Assembly (NCBI GenBank): GCA_907163375.1
Contig: CAJQUW010011032.1
Coordinates: 1 to 64,000 of the forward strand
Direction of reading: 5' to 3'
Length of the DNA stretch: 64,000 nt
DNA from: Prostheceraeus crozeri
Lineage: Eukaryota; Platyhelminthes; Polycladida; Euryleptidae
Part shown: one piece after another, positions 35,064 to 46,217 of the stretch
Position numbering within the stretch: the stretch's first letter is position 1
How the letters are laid out: each line of letters begins with the position of its first letter
Position numbers and translations under genes: made by a program
Notes under the pieces: model-generated
The model's input: only the letters and a program-made list of their open reading frames with translations
The model's database searches: none
What the model was told of the DNA's origin: nothing

Positions 35064-35139
35064 TCTACCATTGTCTGGGCACGGTTGTGATTAGATTATT
35101 TTCTATGCACAGCTATTGCCAGCACTTAAACCAACTACG

Positions 35140-35419
35140 GACAGTAGTACTGCTACTTTCCCAACCAAGTTTTTCACTGTCTAAAATGTAGGTGCAAGTC
35201 AAGAATTTTTATCAGAAAAATTGGGACAGTAGTATTGCTACTTTCCCGAGTAGGTTTTCACTGTTTAAAATGCGAGTTTAGTATGTAAGTGTAAGTCAAG
35301 AATTTTTTTCAGAAAAAAATGGGACAGTAGCATTGCTACTTTCCCAAGTAGGTTTTTCACTGTTTAAAATGCGAGTTTAGTATGTAAGAGTAAGTCAAGA
35401 ATTTTTATCAGAAAAAAAA
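35140..35419. repeat. Minisatellite, three units of about 97 bp
   Basis: Three tandem copies start at 35140, 35224 and 35320 with GGGACAGTAGTATTGCTACT and run through AGTCAAGAATTTTTATCAG. The last two are nearly identical and the first has a short deletion. It lies just 3' of LINE B and may derive from its 3' tail or be an unrelated tandem array. Confidence 0.85.
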
Positions 35420-36185
35420 TAGTCAATCACATAATTGGGACCTACCGATTAATAAATTTATAGACATGAAGTATAAAAAACAATATTTATTTGATTATTT
35501 TAGCAAGATACTAAACCAAATAATCTATTTTGATTTTGTTTCTGCATGATCTATATTCACTAAAAACAGTAAAACATCCACCTGAAATAATTGCATGTTA
35601 TTCTATTTAGTATTGAATAAGTACTGTCTTGTAACTTGTGTGAAAATTATTCTTGACGATTTATTTATTGATCATGCCCACGTCACAATCTCTGTCGCTG
35701 GCAACGTGCGAAGTATTTGAGACAATAACATCAGTTTGAGATCGACCAATGGGAATGGCAATCATCATCAGGCATCGGTCGTTGTTTGCTGTGACTTTTA
35801 TTTCAAGAAGTGCATTGCCAACCGAGTCAACATCTTCTAACTTCTAAGTTAACGAACTTCTACAGAATTCGCGTGTAACGACCTTTGACTTCATGTCTGT
35901 CAGGTAGTTAAAAGCAGTGGTGGGCGCGATTCGACTTTTGCGCGTTTCCGAATCTTGAGAATCGAAAATCGCATGACTCTGAATATTTTGAGATTTTCGC
36001 AAATTCAGTGATTAGAAGCTGCAGTTAGTCTGACTGACATACTGTCCTTAATTGATTTCTCAATGGACCACCAGTTTCATTATAAATTCGTTCAATTCCA
36101 TTAAAACTGAGACTATTAGACACTTTGCCTATTTAGACATTAAAATTATTTTTACCCTATTATATAATACGACTCTCTGTGGATA
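35420..36185. other. Intronic stretch, nothing assignable
   Basis: AT-rich intron between the minisatellite and the hAT element; no coding potential or clear repeat recognised. Confidence 0.4.
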
Positions 36186-36769
36186 TTTTGGAGCAGGGAT
36201 GCGCAACCTGCGGCCGTAGCAGAGGCAAAGTGCGGCCGTGACAATGAGAAGTAAATGAAAAAGAACATTGTACGTGTATATTGCAAATGTTTCTGGAGTT
36301 CAAGGCAATCGAAAAACAATCGGCACTGTAGTAGCATACTAGTCACCCTGTAACTGTCGAACACCTCTATGCCCAGTGGCTTGGAAAAATGCGCGCCCGC
36401 AGGCGCGATGAAGGCGTTCAAGCAGTTTGATAAGTCATGAATAAGATATTTTAGGGAAGCTACTTTCATGTGCCTTCATGCCTCGAGTCATCAGCTAAAA
36501 CAAACAAAAGGCACAATTGTAGTTTGCTGATTTTGCTCGAATTGTTCGCGCGTGTAAGCTTCAAGTCCATGGCCTGAATAAGGATGCCTGCTAGTCGTGC
36601 TGGATCACCGGGCTGGTGATGAATGAATGAATTTTGTATTGCTCGTGATTCCTTTATGAATTATTACAGTAGCTTAGTAAAGTGTATTCTGCTTCTGTTG
36701 CCCTTTCAACTTTTTAAGTGCTAATCTTTAAAATCTTTTCGGGTCAAAAATGACCGTCGGTCGTATATG

Positions 36770-37700
36770 AGTAGTAAGTAAAACTCCACTTCTGGACCGC
36801 GCAAGATGGCCGCCATCGAAAAATGGTCGCTGACGTCCCCCCCCCTCTGGAACGACAGAGTGTCGTGGTGGTCTTGGGCGACCGCCAGGTTTCGTCTTGA
36901 GGCTATAGTGTGTGAGGTTTTTCGTGCAATCTGCTGAATGTTGGGTTGTAAAATGGGCTGTTTCGAGTGGAAGCAGTGCTCGGTTGTGAAAACGGAGGCC
37001 AGATTTGGATTCAGCGTGAAATTCTGCATCGGTATGGTGAATTTGAAAGCAATCGGAGAGAAAAAATTTTCAACATTTTTCGAAAAAACGACGGAGTTAG
37101 AATTTTGGACGTTTTGGGCTGTAGCGCCAAAACGAAGCATCGGATGGGAAAACGGAGGCCAGATTCGGATTCAGCGTGAAATTCTGCATCGGTATGGTGA
37201 ATTTGAACGCAATCGGAGAGAAAAAAGTTTCGCTGACGTCCCCCCCCCCCCCGGCACCGACCTTCCAACTTTGCTTCTAGTGGACGGATTTTGTCGTGCA
37301 ATAGCTCGTTTGAAAGCTAAGAGTGAGACAAATTCACTGAAAGAATCGGCTTGTTCATATCTGTCTTCGTTTAGATGTGAGACGCCATTTAAGATTTTGG
37401 GACATTGGCGAAAAACGACAGAGTTAGAATTTGGGACGTTTTGGGCTGTAGCTTCAAAACGAAGCATCGGATGGGAAAAGGGATTTCAGATTTGGAATCA
37501 GCGTGAAATTCTCTATCTGTATGGTGAGTTTCAAGTCAATCGGAGAGAAAAAATTTTCAACATTTTTCGAAAAAACGACAAGAGTTAGAACTTTGGACGT
37601 TTTGGGCTGTAGCGCCAAAACGAAGCATCGGATGGAAAAACGGAGGCCAGATTCGGATTCAGCGTCCAATTCTACAGGGGGAATGGTGTATTTCCAGCTC
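36770..37700. repeat. Polinton left terminal inverted repeat
   Basis: About 930 bp. After the unique outer ~230 bp it is built of reiterated modules such as GCATCGGATGGGAAAACGGA, AATTCTGCATCGGTATGGTG and a GACGTCCCCCCCC tract. The modules recur three or so times here and about four times in the right repeat. Open frames inside it are by-products of this repetition. Confidence 0.88.
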
Positions 37701-37755
37701 AATCAGACCTCTAGAATCGGCGATAGAAGCGTTTTAAGTTTTTGGATGATGGATA

Positions 37756-37790
37756 TTACGTCATCAGCTGATCGTCACACACTATATAAG
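37756..37790 (+). promoter_or_regulatory. Left-end promoter: CRE-like site and TATA box
   Basis: TTACGTCA (37756-37763), a full CRE-like octamer, lies 19 bp before TATATAAG (37783-37790), just inside the left terminal repeat and pointing into the element. A donor-like GGTAGGTC at about 37837 and an acceptor TTTACAG at 38492-38498 could remove most of the leader before the first gene. Confidence 0.55.
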
Positions 37791-38513
37791 CTGGGAACCG
37801 ACAGAGACTTGACATTAATACGAGCGATTGTCAACGGTAGGTCGTCTATCTGAGCTCCGATGATAGCATCGGACATTCCAAATTCCGTGTTTCTGCAAGA
37901 AACCGACTTAGAAAATTTCATTGCTGATATCAGCTAAGCCGTCAGACGTAGAGGTTAGCCAGGAGATGGCCTTCGTCTCCAGGCCATAGAAGACTCCAAA
38001 ACTTTAAAGGCTTGTAACTTTGCTTCTACAAGTCCGTTTGACTTGATTCAAAAAAGGTTCGGTCGTTATTGACCTGCCCTAAGTGATAGACTACTTATAA
38101 AATTTCATAAGTAGTGCTAAAAAGTTGAAAAATTTAAATTCACTAGTTTTGGAGGTTTTCTGGGGTTTTCGACCCTGCTGAATTCAACTAAGACATTTAT
38201 AAAGTTGTGGGAGGCGAGCTTCGGCTTGGAATTTGCAACCTTTGTAAACAGTCCACTGGTTTTCATGTCAAAATCAGGGTCCGGATACCAACACAGTGAT
38301 ATGACGCACGCTCTGTCCGCGGGAGGTTGGATTTGTGGGCCGAGGCCTTGGAGTTGGGATAAGATCCCCTCTGAGTAATGCCTGTAACGGATTCAAAGGT
38401 TCGACACTTTCCACCAATCTCATAATTTAGCTGTATGATTATAAAAATGACTGCCAATGTCGCCTGTTAGTAATTCTATTTCATCCTTCCTTTACAGATA
38501 CATAAGTTACAAA

Positions 38514-39713
38514 ATGGGAGGAAATACAAAGTTTCATTTTAAAAAGTGCCTATGTGGCGAAGTCAAGCGAGGTGGCGAGTTCAAGCGCCATTTAAATAAA
38601 TTCCCCGACACTCCCGAAGAGCATAAGGAGGTCGCCGTGGTGAGCGGATGCACATCGTGCATGAAATTCGTCAGGGGAAACCTGAACGAGTCTTTCTATA
38701 AGACGCATTCAACATGTCTCATTAAGAAGGTGAAGAATTATACCACCTCAGAGGTTGGGTTAGCCATCACCCCACTTTTTGAAAAACCTAATCAAGATGA
38801 GGAGACAGAGACGCATGCCTCAGAGGTTGGGAAGGTCATCATCCCACCTGTTGAAAGACCTCAAGTTGATTTAGATGCGGAGACAGAGCTGCAGATAGCA
38901 GTTCAAGCCATACAAGACTGCAAGAATGAGCAGCCAACGACATCTCACCTCAGCTCTACTAGCTCTGAGTCGGAAATCTCCGAATCTGAATCGGAAACGG
39001 AAGAGGCGGTCGTCCTTAACAAACCCGAGGGGGCGATCATAGCTCCTAAACCCGATAAGACGATTGTGAAGAGTCGGCCAGTGCCAGCGCCAAAAATGCA
39101 CTCCTCACCTAAAAAAGGGAGAGGTATCAAAGCCCAAGCCAAGCAGTGGGCTAAGGATGATGGTGTGGCGAGGGTTAGCCAAGAGTATGCCATTAAGAAG
39201 CTCAAGGATGAAATGAGCCGTTATAAAAACGAATGCTCCGCATTAAGGGATGAGAATTTTGAACTCAAAAAGCAGGTGGCGGAAATTAGGAGTCTTAAGG
39301 CTCAAGTATTGAAGTTGGAAGGTTTCCAAAAGAGAGCTCTAGCGAGTGAGAGTCGCGTAGAGGATCAGGCCACATGCATTAAGAACATGAAGGCGAAGGA
39401 GGCGACGCTCAAACTCCAACATGAGCAGGAGAAGATGGCTCTTCTTGAGGCGAAGAATAACGCTGTCAAGGAGAGAAGAACACCGCTCCACCTCCCCGTA
39501 GTCGGTAGCAAAATTATCGACGATGTAATAATGGAGACGGAGGATTTGGATAAAACGAGCGAGTGCTATGAAGGAGCAACGCCAGATATTCGCTGTCTCC
39601 ACATAAGCATGAAACACAATGGTGACATTAAGGAAATTCGCCATCGTAAACGAAAGTTGCCGGCCAAGTACCTGCCTCAGCCACAACCATCGAAGGTTCA
39701 ACGAACCGGTTGA
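38514..39713 (+). CDS. Polinton-specific protein with Cys/His N-terminus and coiled coil
   Basis: The first gene from the left end, about 399 codons from the ATG at 38514, which follows an acceptor-like CCTTTACAG. The N-terminus has paired cysteines and histidines (KKCLCGEVKRGGEFKRHL, SGCTSCMKF, THSTC), suggesting one or two zinc-binding modules. A long acidic, Ser-rich middle follows, then a basic patch (SPKKGRGIKAQAKQW) and a predicted coiled coil (about residues 225-335). I do not recognise the family. A nucleic-acid-binding or regulatory role is only inferred. The first copy of the 139-bp cassette follows directly. Confidence 0.6.
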   Translation: MGGNTKFHFKKCLCGEVKRGGEFKRHLNKFPDTPEEHKEVAVVSGCTSCMKFVRGNLNESFYKTHSTCLIKKVKNYTTSEVGLAITPLFEKPNQDEETETHASEVGKVIIPPVERPQVDLDAETELQIAVQAIQDCKNEQPTTSHLSSTSSESEISESESETEEAVVLNKPEGAIIAPKPDKTIVKSRPVPAPKMHSSPKKGRGIKAQAKQWAKDDGVARVSQEYAIKKLKDEMSRYKNECSALRDENFELKKQVAEIRSLKAQVLKLEGFQKRALASESRVEDQATCIKNMKAKEATLKLQHEQEKMALLEAKNNAVKERRTPLHLPVVGSKIIDDVIMETEDLDKTSECYEGATPDIRCLHISMKHNGDIKEIRHRKRKLPAKYLPQPQPSKVQRTG

Positions 39714-39795
39714 ATTGATTTATGGTAAGTTAATATCATCTCCATCACTTGAATATAATTTCATCTATTTTTCTTTCTATTTTTTCAGATACGAC

Positions 39796-39934
39796 GAGAA
39801 CGAACCAACGGCTCTCTTAAGGGCCACCATGGGGCAAGACATGATAGAACCTCCACGCGGTTTGCCCTGGGCAGTCTTCGGACTGGCGAATACTATCATT
39901 AAGTTGAATCTGCTATCAGTCAACTTGAATGTTG
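39796..39934 (+). repeat. 139-bp cassette, copy 1
   Basis: It begins GAGAACGAACC and includes CTCTTAAGGGCCACCATGGG, GACATGATAGAACCTCC, the GGGCAGTCTTCGGACTGGC region and a perfect 7-bp hairpin AAGTTGA/TCAACTT (39901-39907, 39920-39926). It follows the 399-codon gene, after an acceptor-like TTTTTTCAG at 39780-39788. Confidence 0.88.
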
Positions 39935-39989
39935 CGTCGCGTTAGAGGGGTATATGAACCACTACCTCTCATTTCATTTCATTTCAATC

Positions 39990-40373
39990 ATGCAGACGCC
40001 GAACAGTCAAGTCAGCTCTCCTCGCGGACCGCAGTTAAGGCCGCGAAATTTATTTGAGGAATTTGTTAGGCTAGAGGAGCAAGACAGAGTCCACAACAAT
40101 CTTGCTCAGATTGGCAATCCGATGACAGCAAGTGTTGTCAATCCAACGGAATGGCGCTACATTCCACTTTTCAGCCACATACCAACTAGCGTGGAAGTCG
40201 ACACTGCTACCAAGGAGAGAGTCAAAGACTCAGCAGAATCGGTAGGCTGTAAGATGACGACCCCCCGAGAACGAACCACCGGCTCTCTTAAGGACCACCA
40301 TGGTGCAAGACATGATAGAACCTCCTCGCGGTTTGCCCTGGGCAGTCTTCAGACTGGCGAATACTATCATTAA
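39990..40373 (+). CDS. Small Polinton open frame between cassette copies
   Basis: About 127 codons from the ATG at 39990 (MQTPNSQVSSPRG); an in-frame ATG also lies at 39954. No recognisable domain. The last third runs into cassette copy 2, so the natural C-terminus may lie earlier. It sits between cassette copies 1 and 2, in the same pattern as the genes before and after it. Confidence 0.4.
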   Translation: MQTPNSQVSSPRGPQLRPRNLFEEFVRLEEQDRVHNNLAQIGNPMTASVVNPTEWRYIPLFSHIPTSVEVDTATKERVKDSAESVGCKMTTPRERTTGSLKDHHGARHDRTSSRFALGSLQTGEYYH

Positions 40374-40404
40374 GTTGAATCTGCTATCAGTCAACTTGAA
40401 CGTT
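40267..40404 (+). repeat. 139-bp cassette, copy 2
   Basis: Near-identical to copy 1, including CACGCGGTTTGCCCTGGGCA-type text and the AAGTTGA/TCAACTT hairpin. It lies 3' of the small frame at 39990. Confidence 0.88.
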
Positions 40405-40469
40405 ATGCAGTCGATTGCCATCCCTGAAGCATTCTGATTCGCTGTTGAGCAATTCATTGTTGAAAACCC

Positions 40470-40477
40470 TATATAAG
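40470..40477 (+). promoter_or_regulatory. TATA box for the 84-codon gene
   Basis: TATATAAG, 41 bp before the ATG at 40518, with AGAAGATTGTAGCGCTTCTC following; position and sequence fit a eukaryotic core promoter. Confidence 0.55.
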
Positions 40478-40517
40478 CCAGAAGATTGTAGCGCTTCTCA
40501 TTCAATTTTAAGTCACG

Positions 40518-40772
40518 ATGGAAGCAACATCTGCTAGCACCATTCCCGTCTTCATCGATGAAGACAACGCCATTCCCGACTTCATCATCCTCGACGAGTG
40601 GGATGAAGAGGATGAGAAGAAGGGGAAGATTAAGAAGATCGTTTGGACGGATGAGGTGTGGACTCCGAATACCACCCGCATCCGAAAGGTGCCAGATGCA
40701 CCACCACGGCTTAGGCGGCACAGGGTTTATGACAACCTAACTGTCATACCTATTGACTATTCAAGCCAATAG
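40518..40772 (+). CDS. Small acidic Polinton protein (84 aa)
   Basis: A short protein with a very acidic first half (PVFIDEDNAIPDFIILDEWD, then EEDEKKGK) and a basic second half (TRIRKVPDAPPRLRRHRVYD). No known domain. A TATA box lies 41 bp upstream. A 9-bp perfect hairpin TTGACTATT/AATAGTCAA (40753-40776) overlaps the stop codon and cassette copy 3 begins 17 bp later. Confidence 0.55.
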   Translation: MEATSASTIPVFIDEDNAIPDFIILDEWDEEDEKKGKIKKIVWTDEVWTPNTTRIRKVPDAPPRLRRHRVYDNLTVIPIDYSSQ

Positions 40773-40789
40773 TCAACTTAATTGTCACC

Positions 40790-40928
40790 GAGAACGAACC
40801 ATCGGCTCTCTTAAGGGCCACCATGGGGCAAGACATGATAGAACCTCCACGCGGTTTGCCCTGGGCAGTCTTCGGACTGGCGAATACTATCATTAAGTTG
40901 AATCTGCTATCAGTCAACTTGAACGTTG
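40790..40928 (+). repeat. 139-bp cassette, copy 3
   Basis: The third near-identical copy, again ending in the AAGTTGA/TCAACTT hairpin, directly 3' of the 84-codon gene. Confidence 0.88.
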
Positions 40929-41521
40929 CAAATGAAGTTCGGTGTAATACTTCCTTTCGACGGGCGTTCCTGTAAAGGGCGGCGGTGAAACCCGTAGCTA
41001 TGTATACCGCAAGGGACATTCGGCAATGGTCAATCTTGTTAAACCTCTCTGCGTCATGTTTGCAAGTGATTGCCTCTGTCTCAACGTAGTATGCATTCGC
41101 GCCAGGGCGACATTTATCCAACTGTCGAAGGTTGCCTAAAACTTTCCATTGCATACGTTATGAGAACCATGAGTTCTACCTGTCTCTATCAATGAGACGA
41201 ATTGATGAATGGAATGAAATGGGAGGACACTCACGCGCCACACGCAACATAACACACGTCTCTCTTCCGTAGTCTAACAAGCTCTTTACACATGGATCGC
41301 AGTCGATTGCTATCCCTGTATCAGAAGTGTAAGCCATCTTAATTTTATTTGACACTATTTCATCTATCATCATCGCCCATATGAAATGTTTTAAGATTTA
41401 CAAGTTAGACTAAGCGTGCTACTATTTCCAAATGAAAAAGTATACATGGTTAAATCATCCACTGAAGCCCCATTCAAGTAAGTCAGTATGAAAGCAAAGA
41501 TAATACGAAATAAAAAATTTA
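40929..41521. other. Polinton stretch without a clear gene
   Basis: About 590 bp with only short frames. It contains another copy of GCAGTCGATTGCTATCCCTG (41300), which also occurs at 40406, and low-complexity AT text near 41400-41520. Confidence 0.45.
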
Positions 41522-41968
41522 TTATGGCATGTATTTCAAAAGGTCTTCATCGTCAATATCGTCCCAGAGTCTGGCTTCACATAGATAACAAAAACAGTTC
41601 ACTTGCTTTAATCGTTCTTCCACTGCGAGCCTCACTTTGTCGATATACTCCCACTCCGCCATAGTTCGTGGCTGGGAGTTAGGGGTGTACCATTCCCATA
41701 ATTGGTGGAGGAATTTGGTGCTGGTGATCTCCATCACATGGTCAGTATCGTACTGGAGATACTTCCACCTCACGCCTGTTAAGTCGGGACACTCCTTCTC
41801 ACATACACTCTCTTTGTCGTCCGCTGGTAATGACAACTTTCTGATATTGTCCAGTCGGTACACCTTCTCTACCTTCCCCTTCGTTGGAGCGTTAGGTGCA
41901 ACGAGCGCCTTTGGTGTTGAGCATGGAGAAGAGAATTTTGTGTTTGGTGTTGTCGGAGGGCTTGTCAT
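41522..41968 (-). CDS. Polinton-specific protein (148 aa), unknown
   Basis: Starts at the ATG at 41968. The N-terminal 40 residues are Thr/Pro/Ser-rich and probably disordered. The C-terminal half is compact (GVRWKYLQYDTDHVMEI, HQLWEWYTP, EYIDKVRLAVEERLKQV) and has a CFCYLC pair near the end. The family is unknown to me. It is transcribed away from the polymerase gene and shares the intervening promoter region. Confidence 0.55.
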   Translation of the reverse strand: MTSPPTTPNTKFSSPCSTPKALVAPNAPTKGKVEKVYRLDNIRKLSLPADDKESVCEKECPDLTGVRWKYLQYDTDHVMEITSTKFLHQLWEWYTPNSQPRTMAEWEYIDKVRLAVEERLKQVNCFCYLCEARLWDDIDDEDLLKYMP

Positions 41969-42065
41969 GTTGACTGTGAATAATAACTTTGAAATGTTTT
42001 CTAATTCTTAAGTATCAACAAGCAACCAATCAGAATGAACAGCCAATGAATGATGAATATGAAAG

Positions 42066-42073
42066 TATATATG
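42066..42073 (+). promoter_or_regulatory. TATA box upstream of the polymerase gene
   Basis: TATATATG, about 170 bp before the putative first ATG of the polymerase gene (42243), in the intergenic region between the divergent 148-aa gene and PolB. Confidence 0.45.
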
Positions 42074-42242
42074 TAAAGTGACATTCGTGTCATTTCACTC
42101 TGTCTTTGTGACCTATAAGTGAAGTGTTCTCTGGCGAATTCTATATTTGAGGCGTACAAGTGAACTGCTCTCTCGTGAATTCGAAATTTGAGTGAAGTCT
42201 CTATCTTGTTGAAGTATCAACCTTAAACTCGATTTCGTTGAA

Positions 42243-45200
42243 ATGGTAAGTTGAAAATTTCTTCACTCATCTCCCTGAAACGTGTGGCTAATAGCATCTT
42301 CCTCAATTTCAGGCATCAACTTCATCACCAACGCCCTCCCTTCTCGAGGAAAGTTTAGAGTTTTTGAGTCAAAGTAGGTTGTAACAATACACTGAGACTT
42401 GAACAGAGATGATAGAATGATTTCTCTTTCAGGTGATGTGAGTTCCAGCTCAGGACTCTCGCGACAAGGCAACGAGTGGGAATGTGCCGACTGCGGACAT
42501 ATGTTTACAAGGAAGCACAGTCTCCTTCGACACATCAAACAACGTGTGTGTCAACGCAAAGCGGCGTCAATCTCCGGAGGTGAAGTTGATTCTGACGATG
42601 ACATCTCCTTTCTTTGCGATTTGTGCCCTCTTTCTTTTGATAGTCACTTTCAGCGATCTTCGCACAGACTTCAACACACGCATGCAAATGATCACTACAC
42701 CAACGGTACCTCTACAATCTCCCTCATTAATGTTTCACATAATAATTTAGTACGCGACTACTGCATGGAGTCCAATACTCAAATAGTAGATTTTCCTGAG
42801 TGGCTCCTTCAAAATTCTAACATTATCGAAGCGCTCTTCAACAATTTAGACAATTTTAGAATGAAGGCGCTCATATACCTTAAACTAAAATATATTAAGG
42901 TAGATTTTCAAACGGGTCAAGTGAAGGAGAGAATACAGTTTCATGTTCCTTCCTCTTCCGCAACCGAAGTTGTAGACTGCGAGTCTTGGCTAAATTTTCA
43001 CATTCAATGTTTAAAATCAAATGTAGATAAATTCAATCAACGCGACAGCGCTCTCATTTTTGATGGTGTGGACTCAGCCATATTCAAAATTTCCCTATTA
43101 GAAAGTCATGCAGCTCGAGGCACATTTAAACTACCAAAAACGTTGTATAATAAGAAAGCTGTCATCAATGTAGATTGTAAATCACAGTGTTTCAAATATG
43201 CAGTCCTATCCATCCTTCACTATAATGATATCAACGCGCATCGAGATCGCACCTATAGCTATAGACAGTGGGAGGATGAACTAGACTTTGAAGGTTGTGA
43301 TAGTAACAACATGAAAATCAAAGATGTAGAAACGTTCGAAAAACATAATCAGATTAAAATTGTCGTTCACGTGTGGGAGAAGGGGTTGAAGGGTGTCCGC
43401 TATAATTCACGTTCAACTTGTTTTGAACGTGTAGTCAACCTCTTATTAGTAAAACAAGATGATAGCGAGGAATGGCACTACTGTGGTATTCCCAAAATCT
43501 CTCGCTTGTACACTCACTTGGGGCACTCTAAAAGAGGTGAACATTTTGTATGCGACCGCTGCATCCGCTCCTTTTGGAGTAAAGATAAATTTGAAACTCA
43601 CTATGAATGGTGCAAGCGAGGTAAATTACAAATGGAACGCATGCCCAAAGATAAAATATTTTCACATAGGGATAATGGTGACGAATTAAGTCCCCTGCGT
43701 GTCATTTACGCAGACATAGAATGCTACATTGATGATATCATCCACAAGCCAGCAGCCATATCTTGCTATGAAGTATGGCATGACCACTTTAGGAATAGAC
43801 AAAACAAAGTGCATACTTGGCAAGGTGAAGATTGCATTTCAAAATTTCTAGAATTTCTCGATAAAGCTGCTAAATTTCAACAATCATATGATTCCCAATT
43901 GCAGCGTAAGTCACTACATATGTCAGATGAAGACAAACAAAAATTTGAAAGTTGCACATCGTGCCCTAAATGTCATAAAACGTTTGATGACGATAAAATT
44001 AAGAAAGTGCGTGATCATGATCACATCACTGGTAAATTTAGAAACGCACTCTGCTCCAAATGTAACTTTTCACTTAGATTGAGACGTCGTGCACTACCCG
44101 TCATTTTTCATAACTTTAAGGGCTATGACAGTCATATGCTCATAAAAGGAGGGTTGAGCCAGATGAAATCGTGGCAGTTTAATGTAATAGCGCAAACGAG
44201 GGAAAAATTCATGGCAATGACAGCAAAAGTACCAGTAGATAAAACTAAAGAAAATAAGACAGTCTTCTTCGAAATAAAATTTTTAGATTCATTCCAATTC
44301 ATGTCAGCGTCACTAGCTTCTCTCGTTCGTAATCTCAAGTTTCTTCCCCATAGTCAAACTTTGAAGAAACACTATCCAAACTTAACGGATGAAATAATCA
44401 CTCGCAAAGGAGTCTTTCCCTATGCGTATTTTAGCTCAATGTCTAAACTAAATGAAACAACCCTTCCTTCCATTGACAAATTCCAAAACGATTTGACGGG
44501 TCAAGATTGTCCAGTAGAGGACTATGAACATGCTCAAGAGGCATGGTTAAAATTTGATTGTAAAACGTTTGGCGATTATATGATCGCTTACTTAGAATTA
44601 GATGTCATTTTGCTGGCTGATGTCTTTCAGGAATTTCGACGAGTGGCATTAGAAGAAGACAAATTAGATCCTGTCCACTTTGTCAGTCTACCAGCCATGT
44701 CCTTTAAATCAGCCTTTAAAATGACTGGTGAGACCATCCATCTCTTACAAGACCCCGAGATGTATAACATATTTGAGCGCGGAATACGCGGTGGTCTCAC
44801 ATTTGTAAATAAACATCACATAAAATCTAAAACAGTAGGTAATGATCATATCCACCTAAAGTAATATGACCAAAATAATTTATATGGCAGTTCACTGTCT
44901 AAACCACTACCTCATTCCGAGTTTAGTTGGTTAAATCAAGATGAGCTTGAGTATTACTCCAACCCTTCAAACATTCTGAAGATTCCAGATGAAGGTGATT
45001 GGGGATATTATTTTGAGGTGGATTTGATTTATCCAAATAGTATTAAAAATAAAACTGCTGATTTCCCACTCGCACCTGAATCTGGTGAAGTGACTGAAGA
45101 TATGTTTTCACCATTCATGTCACAATTTCATAATAACTTAACAGAGTGTGGACAGCCAAGGTACAAACCATGCCGCAAACTTTTGCTCACCCAATATGAT

Positions 45201-46217
45201 AAGAAAAATTATCTCGTGCACTTCTGCATACTAAAATTCTATTTAGAAATGGGCATGCTTCTAAAGTCAGTTCACCGCATTATCAAATTTAGACAGAAAG
45301 CCTTCCTCAAACCCTACATAGATAGTAACAGTCAAAAACGTGCACTCGCCCAAAATAATTTTGAAAAGGATTTTTATAAATATAAGAATAACAGTCTTTT
45401 CGGAAAGACCATGGAGGATGTTAGAAAACATATGAACTACAAACTAGTCGTTGATGAACAAAAATATCACAAATTGACCTCATCACCTCTTTTCATTGAA
45501 AGAGACATCATCGATGAGGATCTTGTAGGTGTTAAAATGATAAAATCAGAAGTTGAGTTGTGCAAACCCATCTATATTGGGCAAGCCGTTTTAGATTATT
45601 CCAAGCTTGAAATGTATCAACTCTTCTACAAAATATTAAAACCATGCCCTCTCGTAAAAGAGGTTCGCTTGCTGGGTGGTGATACAGATAGTTTCTTTTT
45701 AGGAATTACCACTCAAAAAGATTTAAATTTTAATGAAGTAGGTAAGTCATTAGAAAAATATTTCGACACATCTAACTACAATCCCACTCATCCACTCTAT
45801 TCCATACAGAATAAAGCCTAACTTGGTTGTTTTAAGGATGAAACAGCAGGAAAGGAAATAGATGAAATGATTCTCCTCCGTCCTAAAATGTATTCCATGA
45901 AATTAAAAGAATGTGCAGATAGTATTAAGCGTGCTAAAGGTATATCAAAATCCATTGTTCACAAAATGAAACATCGGTCCTATAAGAAGGCCTATAAAAA
46001 TAAAACTATAACGTTTGTCAATATGACAATCTTAAAATCTCAAGTTCATACTGTGAAAGCGCACACGTTCAAGAAACGAGCGCTTTCAGCATGGGAGGAT
46101 AAGAGGTGTTGGATAGGACATAACACATCTCTTCCACATGGACATCCTGACACAAACATACCTCCACCCAAAAGAATAAAACTCACGCTACCACATTCAG
46201 GAGATGTATTGACATAA
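42243..46217 (+). pseudogene. POLB: Polinton protein-primed DNA polymerase B
   Basis: A family-B, protein-primed DNA polymerase that would copy the element's linear DNA. N-terminal C2H2 fingers (CADCGHMFTRKHSLLRH and CDLCPLSFDSHFQRSSH) are followed by a KSQCFKYAVLSILHY module. Next are the exonuclease motifs (VIYADIECYIDD; FHNFKGYDSHML; YLELDVILLADVF) and, inserted between the first two, a CPKCHKTF...VRDHDHITGKF HNH/endonuclease VII-like finger. Polymerase motifs include NSLFGKTMEDV, GGDTDSFFLGI and RPKMYSMKL. The gene opens with an ATG directly followed by GTAAGT, and intron-like signals bracket two short spacers (about 42246-42312 and 42374-42432). The reading is interrupted about twice; otherwise full length at roughly 1250 codons. 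Confidence 0.93.

Larger units (their letters stand above)
31797..35090 (+). mobile_element. Non-LTR retrotransposon B with RNase H, decayed
   Basis: A GC-rich LINE with domains in the order PHD-like finger, proline-rich linker, partial APE endonuclease, RT, RNase H and C-terminal zinc knuckle. The combination with RNase H points to the I/Jockey-side clades (I, R1, LOA, Tad-like) rather than RTE or CR1, but the exact clade is not resolved. The first half of the endonuclease is missing, and frames change near 32.8, 33.5 and 34.0 kb. A G-run and a CG-rich stretch close the coding region at about 34990-35060. Confidence 0.85.

Noticed and set aside
36938-37588. 216-codon open frame in the left terminal repeat
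   Set aside because: It is generated by the reiterated terminal modules, reappears in both strands of both ends, and has no domain.
41176-41373. Minus-strand 65-codon frame in the Polinton
   Set aside because: Overlaps simple and repeated text, no ATG context or conserved pattern that would separate it from chance.
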